The position numbers were made by a program, and so were the translations under genes. A stretch of 64,000 nt of DNA from contig NZ_FNIE01000003.1 of NCBI RefSeq assembly GCF_900103985.1, positions 186,001 to 250,000 of the forward strand, in the 5' to 3' direction. Below, one piece after another: positions 26,544-34,843 of the stretch. Position 1 is the first letter of the stretch. Each line of letters starts with the position of its first letter. This DNA is from Actinacidiphila guanduensis (GTDB taxonomy: Bacteria > Actinomycetota > Actinomycetes > Streptomycetales > Streptomycetaceae). The notes beneath the pieces are model-generated. The model did no database searches, was not told the origin of the DNA, and saw only the letters and a list, made by a program, of their open reading frames with translations.

Positions 26544-27251
26544 TCAGCCGATCGGGCCGACGTACGTGCCGGGGTGCGTCGCGCCGTCCTGCAGGAGGAC
26601 CGGGCCCCAGGGCCACGCCAGGGTCACGCCCGTGGTCTCGTTCGGCGGCGTGACCGTCACCGACTTCGGGGTCCACTTGCCCTTCGGCTCGGGCAGGAAG
26701 GTGATCCGGAAATCGGTGTTGTCGCCGGGGTTGAGCGTGATGGCGCTGTAGTGGGCGCTCTGCCGGGCCAGGGACCACGTGGTGGAGCCCGCCACCAGGT
26801 CCAGGCCCGGGTAGCCGCCGATCCGGCAGGCGTGGGAGCTGCGGTTGTGCACCGAGATGCCGGTGGTCTGCTGCTGGTCCGACGTGGTGTCGGGCGCCGC
26901 GTCCCCGCCGGTCTCGAAGGAGAACGTCAGGTCCGAGGTGTGGCAGCGGGGCGTCCCCGAGGACTTGTCGGCGGGCGCGACCGGGGGCGCCGTGGTGGCC
27001 GCCGCCTGATCCTTGCCGGTGCCGCCGGCCGTGGCGTTCGTACCGTCGCTGCCGTCGCTGCCGTTGCTGCCGTTGCCGCCCGCGGAGGGCGCGGCCGTGG
27101 TCGTGCCGCTGGGCGCGCTCGTCGTGCTCGCGGGGTTCGACGCCGAGGCGTGCGACGTCCCGTCGGAGGACCCGCACGCGGAGAGCGTGAGGGCGCAGGC
27201 CGCGGTGAGGACGGCGGCGGCGACGGCGGAACGACGGTGGCTGATCGGCAT
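26544..27251 (-). CDS. Secreted lipoprotein with DUF4232-type domain
   Basis: The product is 235 residues from ATG 27251, with AGGGG seven bases upstream. The lipobox is ALTLSACGSS, so it is lipidated and anchored outside the membrane. A Ser/Thr/Gly/Asn-rich linker (about 30-95) leads to a C-terminal beta domain with two cysteines (TPRCHTSDLTFSF, SHACRIGGYPGLDL) and a conserved PWG-type end. This matches the DUF4232 lipoproteins common in Streptomyces, whose function is not known. It stands alone. Confidence 0.85.
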   Translation of the reverse strand: MPISHRRSAVAAAVLTAACALTLSACGSSDGTSHASASNPASTTSAPSGTTTAAPSAGGNGSNGSDGSDGTNATAGGTGKDQAAATTAPPVAPADKSSGTPRCHTSDLTFSFETGGDAAPDTTSDQQQTTGISVHNRSSHACRIGGYPGLDLVAGSTTWSLARQSAHYSAITLNPGDNTDFRITFLPEPKGKWTPKSVTVTPPNETTGVTLAWPWGPVLLQDGATHPGTYVGPIG

Positions 27252-27720
27252 GGTGACCCCTGGAAGTCCGGTGCGGTGTATCGGGCAGCCACCATCCTTT
27301 CGTCGGAGTTTCACCGAATGGTGACAGGAACTTCCTGGCCGGGCGACAGGTCGTCAGGCGGAGCGCAGCAGCCCCCGATGAGCGACGGGGGAACGCGCCG
27401 GACCAGCCGTGAACCCGGGCGTTCACCGTGGCGCGCCCTGGAGCGCGTGCCAGCACTGTCCGGCCGCCCCGCCCGCACCGCCGATACGGACGCAGATCCC
27501 TGCGCTTCCTCGCCTTGACCGGCGTCGCCCGGGCCCTCCCCCGCTACGGCGGGCTCGCCACAGGGGAGGACGTCTTACGGTTGTGTGACCCGGCGGTCCT
27601 CCGCGCCGGGCCGGGGGCGGGCGACCGGGGCAGGGCGGGTAGCGTGAGGTCCGGCCGCGGATCCGCGCGGCCGGCGCGCGCCGTGGGGCGGGTGCCGCAC
27701 GAGAGCCGGGAGAAGACGAC
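27252..27720. other. Long gap without a convincing gene
   Basis: About 470 bases lie between divergent lipoprotein genes. Open frames here look like shadows with no family character or good start signals. It should contain both promoters, but I could not identify them. GGGAGAAG at about 27708-27715 is the ribosome binding site of the next gene. Confidence 0.4.
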
Positions 27721-28545
27721 GTGACAGGCGTGTACGGCCGGATCCGCCGCAGCCGTCCGTCCCGCGGAGTGGCCATGGGCGCTGTGCTTGCGGCCCTCGG
27801 CCTGGCGCTGGCGGGATGCGGCGGCGGCACCACGGCGAACGGCAGCGGGACGGGAGACGCCGTGCCGGACGGCGCCACCGGCGACAGCGCGCTGAACCTG
27901 GCACTCCCCCACGACCTCATGACCGCGCCGCTGGTCGACTCGACCGGCCGCACGACGTCACTGGCGGCCTTCCGGGGCAAGGTCGTCGTGGTCAGCGACG
28001 TGATGACCCTGTGCCAGGAGACCTGCCCGATGGACACGGCCAATGTGGTCCAGGCCGCCGAGGCTGTCGAGAAGGCCGGGCTGGGCGACAAGGTGGAGTT
28101 CCTGAGCATCACCATCGATCCCGCCCGCGACAGCGTCGCCCAACTCGCCGCCTACCGGAACCTCTTCGCCCCCGCGCCCGCCGACTGGAAGACCCTCACC
28201 GGCAAGCCCTCCGACCTGGCCGCGCTGTGGAAGGGCCTGGGCGTGTGGAGCCAGAAGGTGGCCGAGGAGGACCCGCCGGGCAAGAACTGGCGGACCGGCG
28301 CCACCCTCACCTACGACATCGACCACAGTGACGACATCTTCGTCCTCGACGGGAACGGCCGCGAGCAGTCCCTCCTGCAGGGCGTGGCCGGCCTGGCTCC
28401 GGGCAGCCATCTGCCCAAGGACCTGGACCGTTTTCTGAACGACGACGGACGGCGCAACCTGGCACACCCCGGGGGTGACGCCTGGACACCCTCGCAGGTC
28501 CTCCAGAAGGTCGGCAGCCTTCTCCACCGCTCGATCCCGCAGTAG
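27721..28545 (+). CDS. SCO1/SenC-like copper-binding lipoprotein
   Basis: The 274-residue protein begins at GTG 27721. Its lipobox LALAGC (Cys33) anchors it outside the membrane. The thioredoxin-like SCO domain carries the two copper-binding cysteines (Cys98 and Cys102 in LCQETCPMD) and the conserved distal histidine (His202 in YDIDHSDDIF). SCO proteins deliver copper to, or maintain thiols of, cytochrome c oxidase subunit II. Here no oxidase, PCuAC or CopC gene is nearby, so the client is unknown. It stands alone and is followed by a terminator-like hairpin. Confidence 0.88.
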   Translation: MTGVYGRIRRSRPSRGVAMGAVLAALGLALAGCGGGTTANGSGTGDAVPDGATGDSALNLALPHDLMTAPLVDSTGRTTSLAAFRGKVVVVSDVMTLCQETCPMDTANVVQAAEAVEKAGLGDKVEFLSITIDPARDSVAQLAAYRNLFAPAPADWKTLTGKPSDLAALWKGLGVWSQKVAEEDPPGKNWRTGATLTYDIDHSDDIFVLDGNGREQSLLQGVAGLAPGSHLPKDLDRFLNDDGRRNLAHPGGDAWTPSQVLQKVGSLLHRSIPQ

Positions 28546-28569
28546 GCCGGCCCGGCGCGGCCGGCGGCA

Positions 28570-28601
28570 CCGGGAACGTACCCGCCCGCCGCCGTTCCCG
28601 G
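28570..28601 (+). terminator. Hairpin after the SCO1-like gene
   Basis: CCGGGAACG (28570-28578) pairs with CGTTCCCGG (28593-28601) across a 14-base C/G-rich loop, 24 bases past the stop codon. Confidence 0.55.
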
Positions 28602-28637
28602 ATAACGGATGGTCGCACGCGGGCGTGACGCGGCAGG

Positions 28638-29219
28638 ATGCCCCGCATGACCTTGCCCACCCCCGAACTGCACACCGCCCGCCTGCGGCTGCGGCCGTTC
28701 ACCGACGCCGACGCCGCGCCGCTCTGGGCGCTGCACAGCAACGCCCAGGTGCTGCGTTACTGGGACTCCCCGCCCTGGACCGAACCGGCCCGCGCCCAGC
28801 GCTTCCTCGCGACCTGCCGGAGGATCGAGGAGGAGGGCACGGGGGCGAGGGTGGCCGTCGAGCGCGTCCGCGACGGCGCGTTCATCGGCTGGTGCGGCCT
28901 GACCCGGTGGAACCCGGACTTCCGCAGCGCGTCCCTGGGCTACCTCTTCGCCCAGGCCGCCTGGGGCCACGGGTACGCCACGGAGACCGCGCACGCCGTC
29001 CTCCGGTGGGCGTTCGACGCCCTGGACCTGAACCGCGTCCAGGCGGAGACCGACACCCGCAATGTGGCGTCCGCCCGCGTCCTGGAGAAGCTCGGCTTCG
29101 TCCGCGAAGGCACCCTCCGCGAGGACTGCGTCGTCAACGGCGAGGTCTCCGACTCCTGGGTCTTCGGCCTCCTGCGCCGCGAGTGGCACCCGACGGCCGT
29201 GCCCACGACCGGCAACTAG
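28638..29219 (+). CDS. GNAT-family N-acetyltransferase (RimJ-like)
   Basis: The 193-residue protein has TARLRLRPFTDADAAPLWAL at the start, ASLGYLFAQAAWGHGYATET for acetyl-CoA binding, and NVASARVLEKLGFVREGTLR, the classical RimJ/L series. It is probably a protein or small-molecule amine acetyltransferase. It is independent of the GNAT gene at 17.2 kb and has no clear operon partner. Confidence 0.9.
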   Translation: MPRMTLPTPELHTARLRLRPFTDADAAPLWALHSNAQVLRYWDSPPWTEPARAQRFLATCRRIEEEGTGARVAVERVRDGAFIGWCGLTRWNPDFRSASLGYLFAQAAWGHGYATETAHAVLRWAFDALDLNRVQAETDTRNVASARVLEKLGFVREGTLREDCVVNGEVSDSWVFGLLRREWHPTAVPTTGN

Positions 29220-29278
29220 GACGGGTACCTGCCGGGACCCGCCCGCCGTCCGGTCCGCCACCCGGATTCCCCGGCGGG

Positions 29279-30217
29279 TCAGGCGGGGGATTTCATGCCG
29301 ATCAGCTGCTCGGAGGCTTCCCAGACCCTGCGGGCTTCGTCCATGTCACGCAGCGGGGGCCACAGCTCCTGCTGCGCGGGAGGGCCGCCGAGGTTGCCGG
29401 GGCCGCTGGGGCCGTAGAACAGGCCGCCCTGCGCGTCCGGGCCGGTCGCGGCCAGCAGCGCGGGCAGGGCGGCGGTGTCGGGGGTGCCGAGCAGGAGGCC
29501 CATGCGGGACAGTGCGCGGATCACGCGGACCGCACCGGTGTCCTTCTGCCGTCCCATGCCGGGCTGTGCGGACAGCAGGTTCGTGGGGGACACGCCAGGG
29601 TGGGAGAGGTTGCTGGTGATGCCCCATCCCGCTGCGGCGCTGCGCGCGTCGAGTTCGCGGGCGAACAGACCGACGGCGATCTTCGACTGGCTGTAGGCCT
29701 TCCGCACGTCGTAGCCGCGCTCCCAGTTCAGGTCGTCCCAGTTGATCGCGCCGCTGCGGGCGGCGACGCTCGTCTGGTGGGTGACCCGGGCCCTGCCCTC
29801 GCGCAGGAGGGGCAGCAGCCCGAGCGTGAGGGCGAAGTGCCCGAGGTGGTTGGTGCCGAATTGCAGCTCGAATCCGTCCTTGGTGACCTGATGGCTCGGC
29901 GGGGTCATCACGCCGGCGTTGTTGATGAGGATGCCGATCGGGCGGCCCTCTTCCCTGAGCCGGTCGGTGAGGGCGGCGACCGATTCCAGCGAGGCGAGGT
30001 CGAGGGGCCGGGTGGAGATCTTCGCGCCCGGCACGCGGTCGCGGATGAGGCCGGCGGCCTTCTCGCCCTTGGCCGGGTTGCGGACCGGCATGATCACTTC
30101 CGCGCCCGCCCGGGCGAGCCGATGGGCGACGACGAAGCCGATCCCGTCGCTCCCGCCGGTGACGACGGCGAGTTTCCCGGACAGGTCGGGGATGACGATG
30201 TCGATGTTCCGAGTCAT
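29279..30217 (-). CDS. Short-chain dehydrogenase/reductase (retinol-dehydrogenase-like)
   Basis: The product is 312 residues from ATG 30217; a longer frame to 30253 lacks support. Features are [10 protein letters not shown] for the cofactor, [11 protein letters not shown] favouring NADP(H), LINNAGVM, and [19 protein letters not shown]. The catalytic tyrosine motif is YSQSK. Long C-terminal sequence ([11 protein letters not shown]) is typical of the SDR subgroup often paired with MmyB-like regulators in Streptomyces. It is divergent from such a regulator at 30496, and the pair recurs at 40.3-41.9 kb. Confidence 0.9.
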   Translation of the reverse strand: MTRNIDIVIPDLSGKLAVVTGGSDGIGFVVAHRLARAGAEVIMPVRNPAKGEKAAGLIRDRVPGAKISTRPLDLASLESVAALTDRLREEGRPIGILINNAGVMTPPSHQVTKDGFELQFGTNHLGHFALTLGLLPLLREGRARVTHQTSVAARSGAINWDDLNWERGYDVRKAYSQSKIAVGLFARELDARSAAAGWGITSNLSHPGVSPTNLLSAQPGMGRQKDTGAVRVIRALSRMGLLLGTPDTAALPALLAATGPDAQGGLFYGPSGPGNLGGPPAQQELWPPLRDMDEARRVWEASEQLIGMKSPA

Positions 30218-30495
30218 GAGCTGGCCTTTTCGTTCCGAGGCGCGATTCCGCACGCCGGTCTGTGGAATCCATGCTGGAACCCCGGCATCCGCGGATTCAG
30301 GGCCCGGCTGTCCACGGATCGCCGATCCGCGTCTCTACACCGCGGGTACCCGCGGGCGCTGCGCCGATTCCTGGACGACGACTCGTGCGGCCCCGCGGGG
30401 GGACAGCGGGAAGGGTCGCGGAAGGGGGGATCGGCAGGTCGTGGCTGCGAAGAAGCGCGGGCGGTAGGAAGGACGTATCAGCAAAGGAGGGCGTG

Positions 30496-31332
30496 GTGAT
30501 CGATCGAGCCGGGCTGGCGGAGTTCCTGAGGAGCCGGCGGAGGGCGCTGCAACCGGAGGACGTGGGTCTTCCGCGCGGGCAGCGCCGCCGAACCGACGGG
30601 CTGCGGCGCGAGGAGGTGGCGGTTCTCTGCCATATGTCGACCGACTACTACGCGCGCCTCGAACGGGAGCGGGGACCGCGGCCGTCGGAACAGATGATCA
30701 CCTCCATCGCGCAGGGCCTTCGCCTCTCGCTCGACGAGCGCGACCACCTCTTCCGCCTGGCCGGGCACAACCCGCCCACCCGCGGCGCGGGACTCGACTA
30801 CGTCAGCCCCGGCATGCTCCGCATCTTCGACCGCCTCCAGGACACCCCCGCGGAGATCGTCACCGAACTCGGGGAGACGCTCCGGCAGACCGAGCTGGGT
30901 GTGGCGCTCACCGGCGACACCACCGGATTCAGCGGGCCGGAGCGCAGCAGCGGCTTCCGGTGGTTCACCGACCCCGCCGCACGCCGGATCTACGCGCCCG
31001 AGGACCACGCATTCCTCTCACGGATGTTCGCCTCGGGCCTGCGCCAGATCGCCACCCTGCGCGGCCCCGGCTCCCGTGCGGCCCACCTCGCCGACCTCCT
31101 CCTCGCCCGGAGCGAGGAGTTCCGCACGGTGTGGAACGAGCACGAGATCGGCATCACCCCCGAGGAGACGAAGCGCTTCGTCCACCCCGAGGTCGGCACC
31201 TTGGACCTGGCCTGCCAGCGTCTGGTCGACCCGGTCGAAGCCCACTCGCTGCTCGTCTACACCGCAGTTCCCGGCAGCGAGAGCTACGAGAAGCTGCAAC
31301 TGCTCTCCGTCATCGGCCCCCGGCTGCACTGA
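30496..31332 (+). CDS. MmyB-like helix-turn-helix transcriptional regulator
   Basis: The product is 278 residues. AAAGGAGG at 30483-30490 fixes the start at GTG 30496 (a GTG at 30493 is too close). The N-terminal XRE-type domain contains PRGQRRRTDGLRREEVAVLC and YYARLERERGPRPSEQMI. The C-terminal PAS-like MmyB domain (about 90-278) includes FRTVWNEHEIG and RFVHPEVGTLDLACQRLV. Compared with many relatives, the first part of the MmyB ligand domain is short. It is divergent from the SDR gene, the typical arrangement for control of that enzyme. The ligand is unknown, possibly a small hydrophobic molecule. Confidence 0.9.
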   Translation: MIDRAGLAEFLRSRRRALQPEDVGLPRGQRRRTDGLRREEVAVLCHMSTDYYARLERERGPRPSEQMITSIAQGLRLSLDERDHLFRLAGHNPPTRGAGLDYVSPGMLRIFDRLQDTPAEIVTELGETLRQTELGVALTGDTTGFSGPERSSGFRWFTDPAARRIYAPEDHAFLSRMFASGLRQIATLRGPGSRAAHLADLLLARSEEFRTVWNEHEIGITPEETKRFVHPEVGTLDLACQRLVDPVEAHSLLVYTAVPGSESYEKLQLLSVIGPRLH

Positions 31333-31396
31333 GGCGTTCCGGCGGACCGAGCAGGTCCGAGCCGGGCGCCGCGGCCGTGCGCCAGGAACGGGCGGT

Positions 31397-31969
31397 TCAC
31401 GCCGCCGCCCGCAGGCCGTCCATCAGGAGGTCCAGCAAGCGGTTCGCCCGCGCGGTGTGCTCGGGCGTGGGGGCCACGGTGAAGATGCCGATCAGGGCCG
31501 CCGCGATGTCCTCGGCCGTGACGTCCGCGCGGAGCTCGCCCGTGGTGCGGCCCGCGGCCAGGATCGTGTCGATCGCCGCGAGCAGTTCCGTGCGGGTGGC
31601 GGCATGGGCGATCTCGCCCGACTCGATCATCGCGAGCAGGGTGTCGAGCATGCCGTTCTTCGTCGCGATCCATTCCCCGAACAGGTCCGTCCAGCGGCGC
31701 AGCGCCTCGGGCGCGGGGAGCTGCGCGAGCAGTGCGCCGGCGCCCGCGGTGAGCCGCGCGACCTGGTCGCGGTAGACCGCGTCCACCAGGGACTCGCGGG
31801 TGGGGAAGTGCCGGTAGAGCGTCGCGATGCCGACTCCGGCCTCCCGGGCGATCGCCCGCATCGACGGCTCGGTGTCGGCCGACGCGAAGACCCGGGTCGC
31901 CACTTCCAGGAGCTGCGTGCGATTGCGGGTCGCGTCCGCCCGCTGCCCGCGCGCGCCTGACTCCACCAA
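31397..31969 (-). CDS. TetR-family repressor
   Basis: The protein is about 190 residues, starting at TTG 31969 or at the adjacent GTG 31966. The TetR helix-turn-helix is MRAIAREAGVGIATLYRHFP preceded by LLEVATRVF. The C-terminal ligand domain is of the SbtR type. It is divergent from a quinone-oxidoreductase-like gene. One operator copy (31969-31988) abuts its own start codon and a second lies nearer the enzyme gene, so autorepression plus control of the enzyme is likely. Confidence 0.92.
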   Translation of the reverse strand: MVESGARGQRADATRNRTQLLEVATRVFASADTEPSMRAIAREAGVGIATLYRHFPTRESLVDAVYRDQVARLTAGAGALLAQLPAPEALRRWTDLFGEWIATKNGMLDTLLAMIESGEIAHAATRTELLAAIDTILAAGRTTGELRADVTAEDIAAALIGIFTVAPTPEHTARANRLLDLLMDGLRAAA

Positions 31970-31988
31970 AACGGATCACGCTCCGATT
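31969..31988. promoter_or_regulatory. TetR operator, copy 1
   Basis: AAACGGA-TCACGC-TCCGATT is a 7-6-7 dyad with one mismatched pair. It abuts the TetR start codon. Its left arm and spacing are the same as in copy 2, 39 bases away centre to centre. Confidence 0.7.
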
Positions 31989-32007
31989 GTGTTACGGTGC
32001 CCCTGAT

Positions 32008-32027
32008 AAACGGATCATAGTCCGTTT
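32008..32027. promoter_or_regulatory. TetR operator, copy 2
   Basis: AAACGGA-TCATAG-TCCGTTT is a perfect 7-6-7 inverted repeat. Its centre, CATAGT, could double as a -10 for the oxidoreductase gene, with TTACGG (31992-31997) as -35 at an 18-base spacing. Repressor binding would then block that promoter directly. Confidence 0.75.
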
Positions 32028-32096
32028 CCGCTTCGCTTCGCACGGCGCCGGCCCCCGTACGGCCCCGCCCCTCGTACGACGTCCCCGAGGAGACGC

Positions 32097-33050
32097 ATGA
32101 GCACGCAGGAAACCACGGCATCCACCAGCAGGGCGGTCGTGTTCGAGTCGTTCGGCGGCCCCGAGGCCCTCACCGTCCGCGACGTGCCCGCGCCGCAGGC
32201 CGGCCCGGGGCAGATCCGGGTGCGCGTCACCGCGGCCGGGCTCAACCCGATGGACTGGTACATGACCTCCGACGCCGCCACCGCCGCCCGGTTCGGCCTG
32301 GACCTGCCGTGCGGCTTCGGCACCGATTACGCGGGTGTGGTGGACCAGGTCGGCGACGGTGTGGCCGGGTTCGCGGCCGGCGACCGGGTGTTCGGCGGCG
32401 CCCTCTCCCGCGCCGTCGCCGACCATGTGCTGATCGACCTCGCGGGCACCATCGCGGCCGGCGGTGACGCGCACCGCACCCCCGACGGCGTCGACGACCG
32501 CACCGCCGCCACCCTCACCATCGCGGGGTGCACGGCCGCCGCCGCCCTCGCCGTCGTCAGCCCCGGCCCGGACGACACCGTGCTCATCGGCGCCGCGGGC
32601 GGCGGCGTCGGCGTGTTCGCCGTCCAGCTCGCCCGCCTCGCCGGCGCCCGGGTGATCGGGACCGGATCGGCGGCCTCGGCCGACGCCCTGCGCGGCCTCG
32701 GGGCCGAGCCGGTCACCTACGGCGAGGGCCTCGCCGACCGGGTGCGCGCCCTGGCCCCCGGCGGTGTCACCGCGGCGATCGACCTGTACGGGACGGAGAC
32801 GGTGCAGGCCGCGCGGGAACTCGGGGTTCCGGACGCGCGCATCACCACCATCGCCGCCCAGATCGACGGCATCACCCCGGCGAACGGCGCCGACGCGGCC
32901 CCCGGCACCCTGGAGGAGATCGCCGGCCTGGTCGCGGCGGGACGGCTGCGCGTCCCCATCGCGGCGACCTTCCCGGTCGAGCAGATCCGCATCGCGGTGG
33001 AGCTCCAGGCCGGCCGGCACGTCCACGGCAAGGTCGTCATCGACCTGTAG
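32097..33050 (+). CDS. MDR-family NADPH:quinone oxidoreductase-like enzyme
   Basis: The 317-residue protein starts at ATG 32097. GroES-like N-domain motifs include VVFESFGGPEALTVRDVPAP, GLNPMDWYM and GFGTDYAGVVDQVGDGVAGF. The nucleotide-binding motif is LIGAAGGGVGVFAVQLARLA, and the C-terminal HVHGKVVIDL ends in family style. There is no zinc site. It is likely an NADPH-dependent reductase of quinones or enones, induced when its ligand releases the divergent TetR repressor. It differs from the MDR gene at 8592 in sequence, but the regulated-pair layout is the same. Confidence 0.9.
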   Translation: MSTQETTASTSRAVVFESFGGPEALTVRDVPAPQAGPGQIRVRVTAAGLNPMDWYMTSDAATAARFGLDLPCGFGTDYAGVVDQVGDGVAGFAAGDRVFGGALSRAVADHVLIDLAGTIAAGGDAHRTPDGVDDRTAATLTIAGCTAAAALAVVSPGPDDTVLIGAAGGGVGVFAVQLARLAGARVIGTGSAASADALRGLGAEPVTYGEGLADRVRALAPGGVTAAIDLYGTETVQAARELGVPDARITTIAAQIDGITPANGADAAPGTLEEIAGLVAAGRLRVPIAATFPVEQIRIAVELQAGRHVHGKVVIDL

Positions 33051-33452
33051 CCGTCGTTCACCGAACCGGCTGTCCGACCCGCACGGCGTGGGCGGCGGGC
33101 AACTCCGCTCCGGCGAGCGGACGTTCACGGACGGGGCAGGGCTGGCCGTTCGCGGGCCGGTGGCCTTCCGAACGGGCCTCCCGGCCGTGGGAGTTCGGCA
33201 CCGCAGGCATCCGCGTCGCGCTGCCGTACCAACGTCACGTCCCGCAGTGCGAGCGGCCCACCGCGCCCCCATGCAAGCTCCAGCGGCAGAGGCGGCCGCG
33301 TCGGCCGGAGCGAGGGTGGAACACCCGCGACAGGTGAACCCGCGAACCCCCACCGCCGCGCCATGACCGAACGAGCGCCGCGCGCCGGTCCCCTCGGTGC
33401 CGCAGCCGATCGCTGGCTGCGGCACTGCCGCTCCCCCGCCGGGTGGGCGCCC
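33051..33452. other. Gap without a convincing gene
   Basis: About 400 bases lie between converging genes. Open frames on either strand are Arg/Ala/Pro-rich shadows. No clear terminator or promoter was identified. Confidence 0.4.
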
Positions 33453-33734
33453 CTATGCTGCGCCCTTGGCTGCTTCGCGCAGGTGCGGCACCCCGCTCTC
33501 CTGCAGCGTGCCGTCCTGCTGCTCGAACTGCGAGAGGGCGAGCCCGAGGCCGAAGAACGTCGGCGCCCATTCACCGACGAAGATGCCCCACCGGTCGGCA
33601 CGGGCCAGATCCTGCCCGGGTTCTGCCTTCAGGCTGCCGATCCAGCTGACCACGGACAGACCGATACTGCCGAAGGCGGCGAGGTAGGCATGCTCGCTGC
33701 GAAATCCCAGGTCGTGCAGCTTCTTGATGATCAC
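33453..33734 (-). CDS. Small membrane protein of unknown function
   Basis: The product is 93 residues from GTG 33734, with AAAGGAG about six bases upstream, a strong ribosome binding site. Two hydrophobic segments are visible: about 18-36 (YLAAFGSIGLSVVSWIGSL) and 56-68 (WAPTFFGLGLAL). A charged loop and a Gln/Glu-rich tail accompany them. The sequence looks conserved rather than random, unlike the overlapping plus-strand frame, but I do not recognise the family. It stands alone between the MDR gene and the dioxygenase gene. Confidence 0.72.
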   Translation of the reverse strand: MIIKKLHDLGFRSEHAYLAAFGSIGLSVVSWIGSLKAEPGQDLARADRWGIFVGEWAPTFFGLGLALSQFEQQDGTLQESGVPHLREAAKGAA

Positions 33735-33881
33735 CGCTGGCTCCTTTCCCGATTTCCTCGAAGCCGTGCCCGTCTCGGGTGACCCCGAAGCCGCCTCTCA
33801 CACCGGCCGGCGCGCAGTTTCCCGCCCGGTCGCGCCCGCCCGGGAACCGTACGAGCCCGTGGTGACCGCCCACGGGCACAG

Positions 33882-34700
33882 TCACGCCTCGCCCATCACG
33901 AGGCCCTCGATGGTGTGCTTCTGCTCCACCGGCGTGAGCGTGTCCACCACGGCGCAGTGCAGGTGGTCGCGGACGGACGCGGGCAGCTTCCGCCATGCCT
34001 CGTGGGTGACGGCCATGTCGTGGTGCGCGTCGTTGCCCGCCCCGGGCGCGTCGACGCCGAGGACGAGGACCGGGCGGGCTGTCGTCGACCGATTGGCGGT
34101 GCCCCGGTGGACGGCGAGCGCGGACCGCACGGAGATGTCGCCACGGCGCGGATACTTCCGCACGGCGCGCGCGGCGTAGCGGGGGAAGGAGGAGCGCGGT
34201 GGGAACATCGCGTGGTCGAAGTCGTCGCCGCGCTCCCACTGGGTGCCCGGGGCGATCTCGAAGGGGCCCATGTCCTCCGCGGTGTCCACCGCGGTTACGT
34301 TGAACGCCAGCGAGGTCAGCCTGCGCTCCCGCCAGGTCGGCTCGGGCGAGGGGAAGTCGCGGTGCCAGGGCTGGTCGACGGCACCCGGCAGGGGGATGTC
34401 GAAGCCCAGTTCCACGATGCGGTACTGCGGGCCGAGCACCGCCGCGCAGACCGCGCGCACCCATGGGTGCCCGGCGAGGTCGGCGAAGCCGCGCATCTGC
34501 TCGGGGTGGATCTCGACGTAGTACCGGTGGGGGCCCCGGCCGACCGCGCCGCGCGGGCGCCGCCGTGCCTCGGCGAAGGCGGTCTCGATGTCCTCGCGCA
34601 GGGCGTCGGCCCATTCCGGGGGGAAGGCGCCGCGCAGTGCGGTGATGCCGTCGCCGTACAGGGCCTGGACGGCGGTGGCCGGGTCGGGAGCGGGTGACAC
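33882..34700 (-). CDS. Phytanoyl-CoA dioxygenase family Fe(II)/2-oxoglutarate oxygenase
   Basis: The product is 272 residues from GTG 34700, with GAGGAGG just upstream. The iron facial triad is His113 and Asp115 (PWHRDF) and His198 (ALAVHRGTANRS); an Arg in that last segment probably binds 2-oxoglutarate. The middle region (MGPFEIAPGTQWERG) is typical of the PhyH family. These enzymes hydroxylate lipids, small metabolites or natural-product intermediates; the substrate is not predictable. It is divergent from a LacI regulator, and a perfect 12-base palindrome lies between them, so it is probably controlled by carbohydrate-like or related effectors. Confidence 0.88.
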   Translation of the reverse strand: MSPAPDPATAVQALYGDGITALRGAFPPEWADALREDIETAFAEARRRPRGAVGRGPHRYYVEIHPEQMRGFADLAGHPWVRAVCAAVLGPQYRIVELGFDIPLPGAVDQPWHRDFPSPEPTWRERRLTSLAFNVTAVDTAEDMGPFEIAPGTQWERGDDFDHAMFPPRSSFPRYAARAVRKYPRRGDISVRSALAVHRGTANRSTTARPVLVLGVDAPGAGNDAHHDMAVTHEAWRKLPASVRDHLHCAVVDTLTPVEQKHTIEGLVMGEA

Positions 34701-34754
34701 AGGGCCTCCTCAAGGGGTTCGGGTGGGGTTCCCTGCCAGTTTTGCCACGAAGCA

Positions 34755-34766
34755 TGCAACGTTGCA
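34755..34766. promoter_or_regulatory. LacI-type operator TGCAACGTTGCA
   Basis: This perfect 12-base palindrome has a CG centre, the hallmark of LacI/GalR-family sites. It lies in the 143-base divergent gap between the dioxygenase gene and the LacI gene. It is the best candidate target of that regulator. Confidence 0.75.
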
Positions 34767-34843
34767 ATAGGCGCGGCACACCTGCCGTCGTGCGATGATC
34801 CCGGTGCGCAGGAGTGGCCCTGGCGGTGGGAAGGGGTGGCGGG

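Noticed and set aside
27428..27724. Possible 98-residue gene upstream of the SCO1-like gene
   Set aside because: It has no ribosome binding site and an Arg/Gly/Pro composition like a shadow frame, and it overlaps the next start. No homology-like pattern was seen.
33363..33782. 139-residue plus-strand frame at the small membrane protein locus
   Set aside because: It overlaps the minus-strand 33453-33734 gene, which has a strong ribosome binding site and hydrophobic segments. The plus frame has neither.
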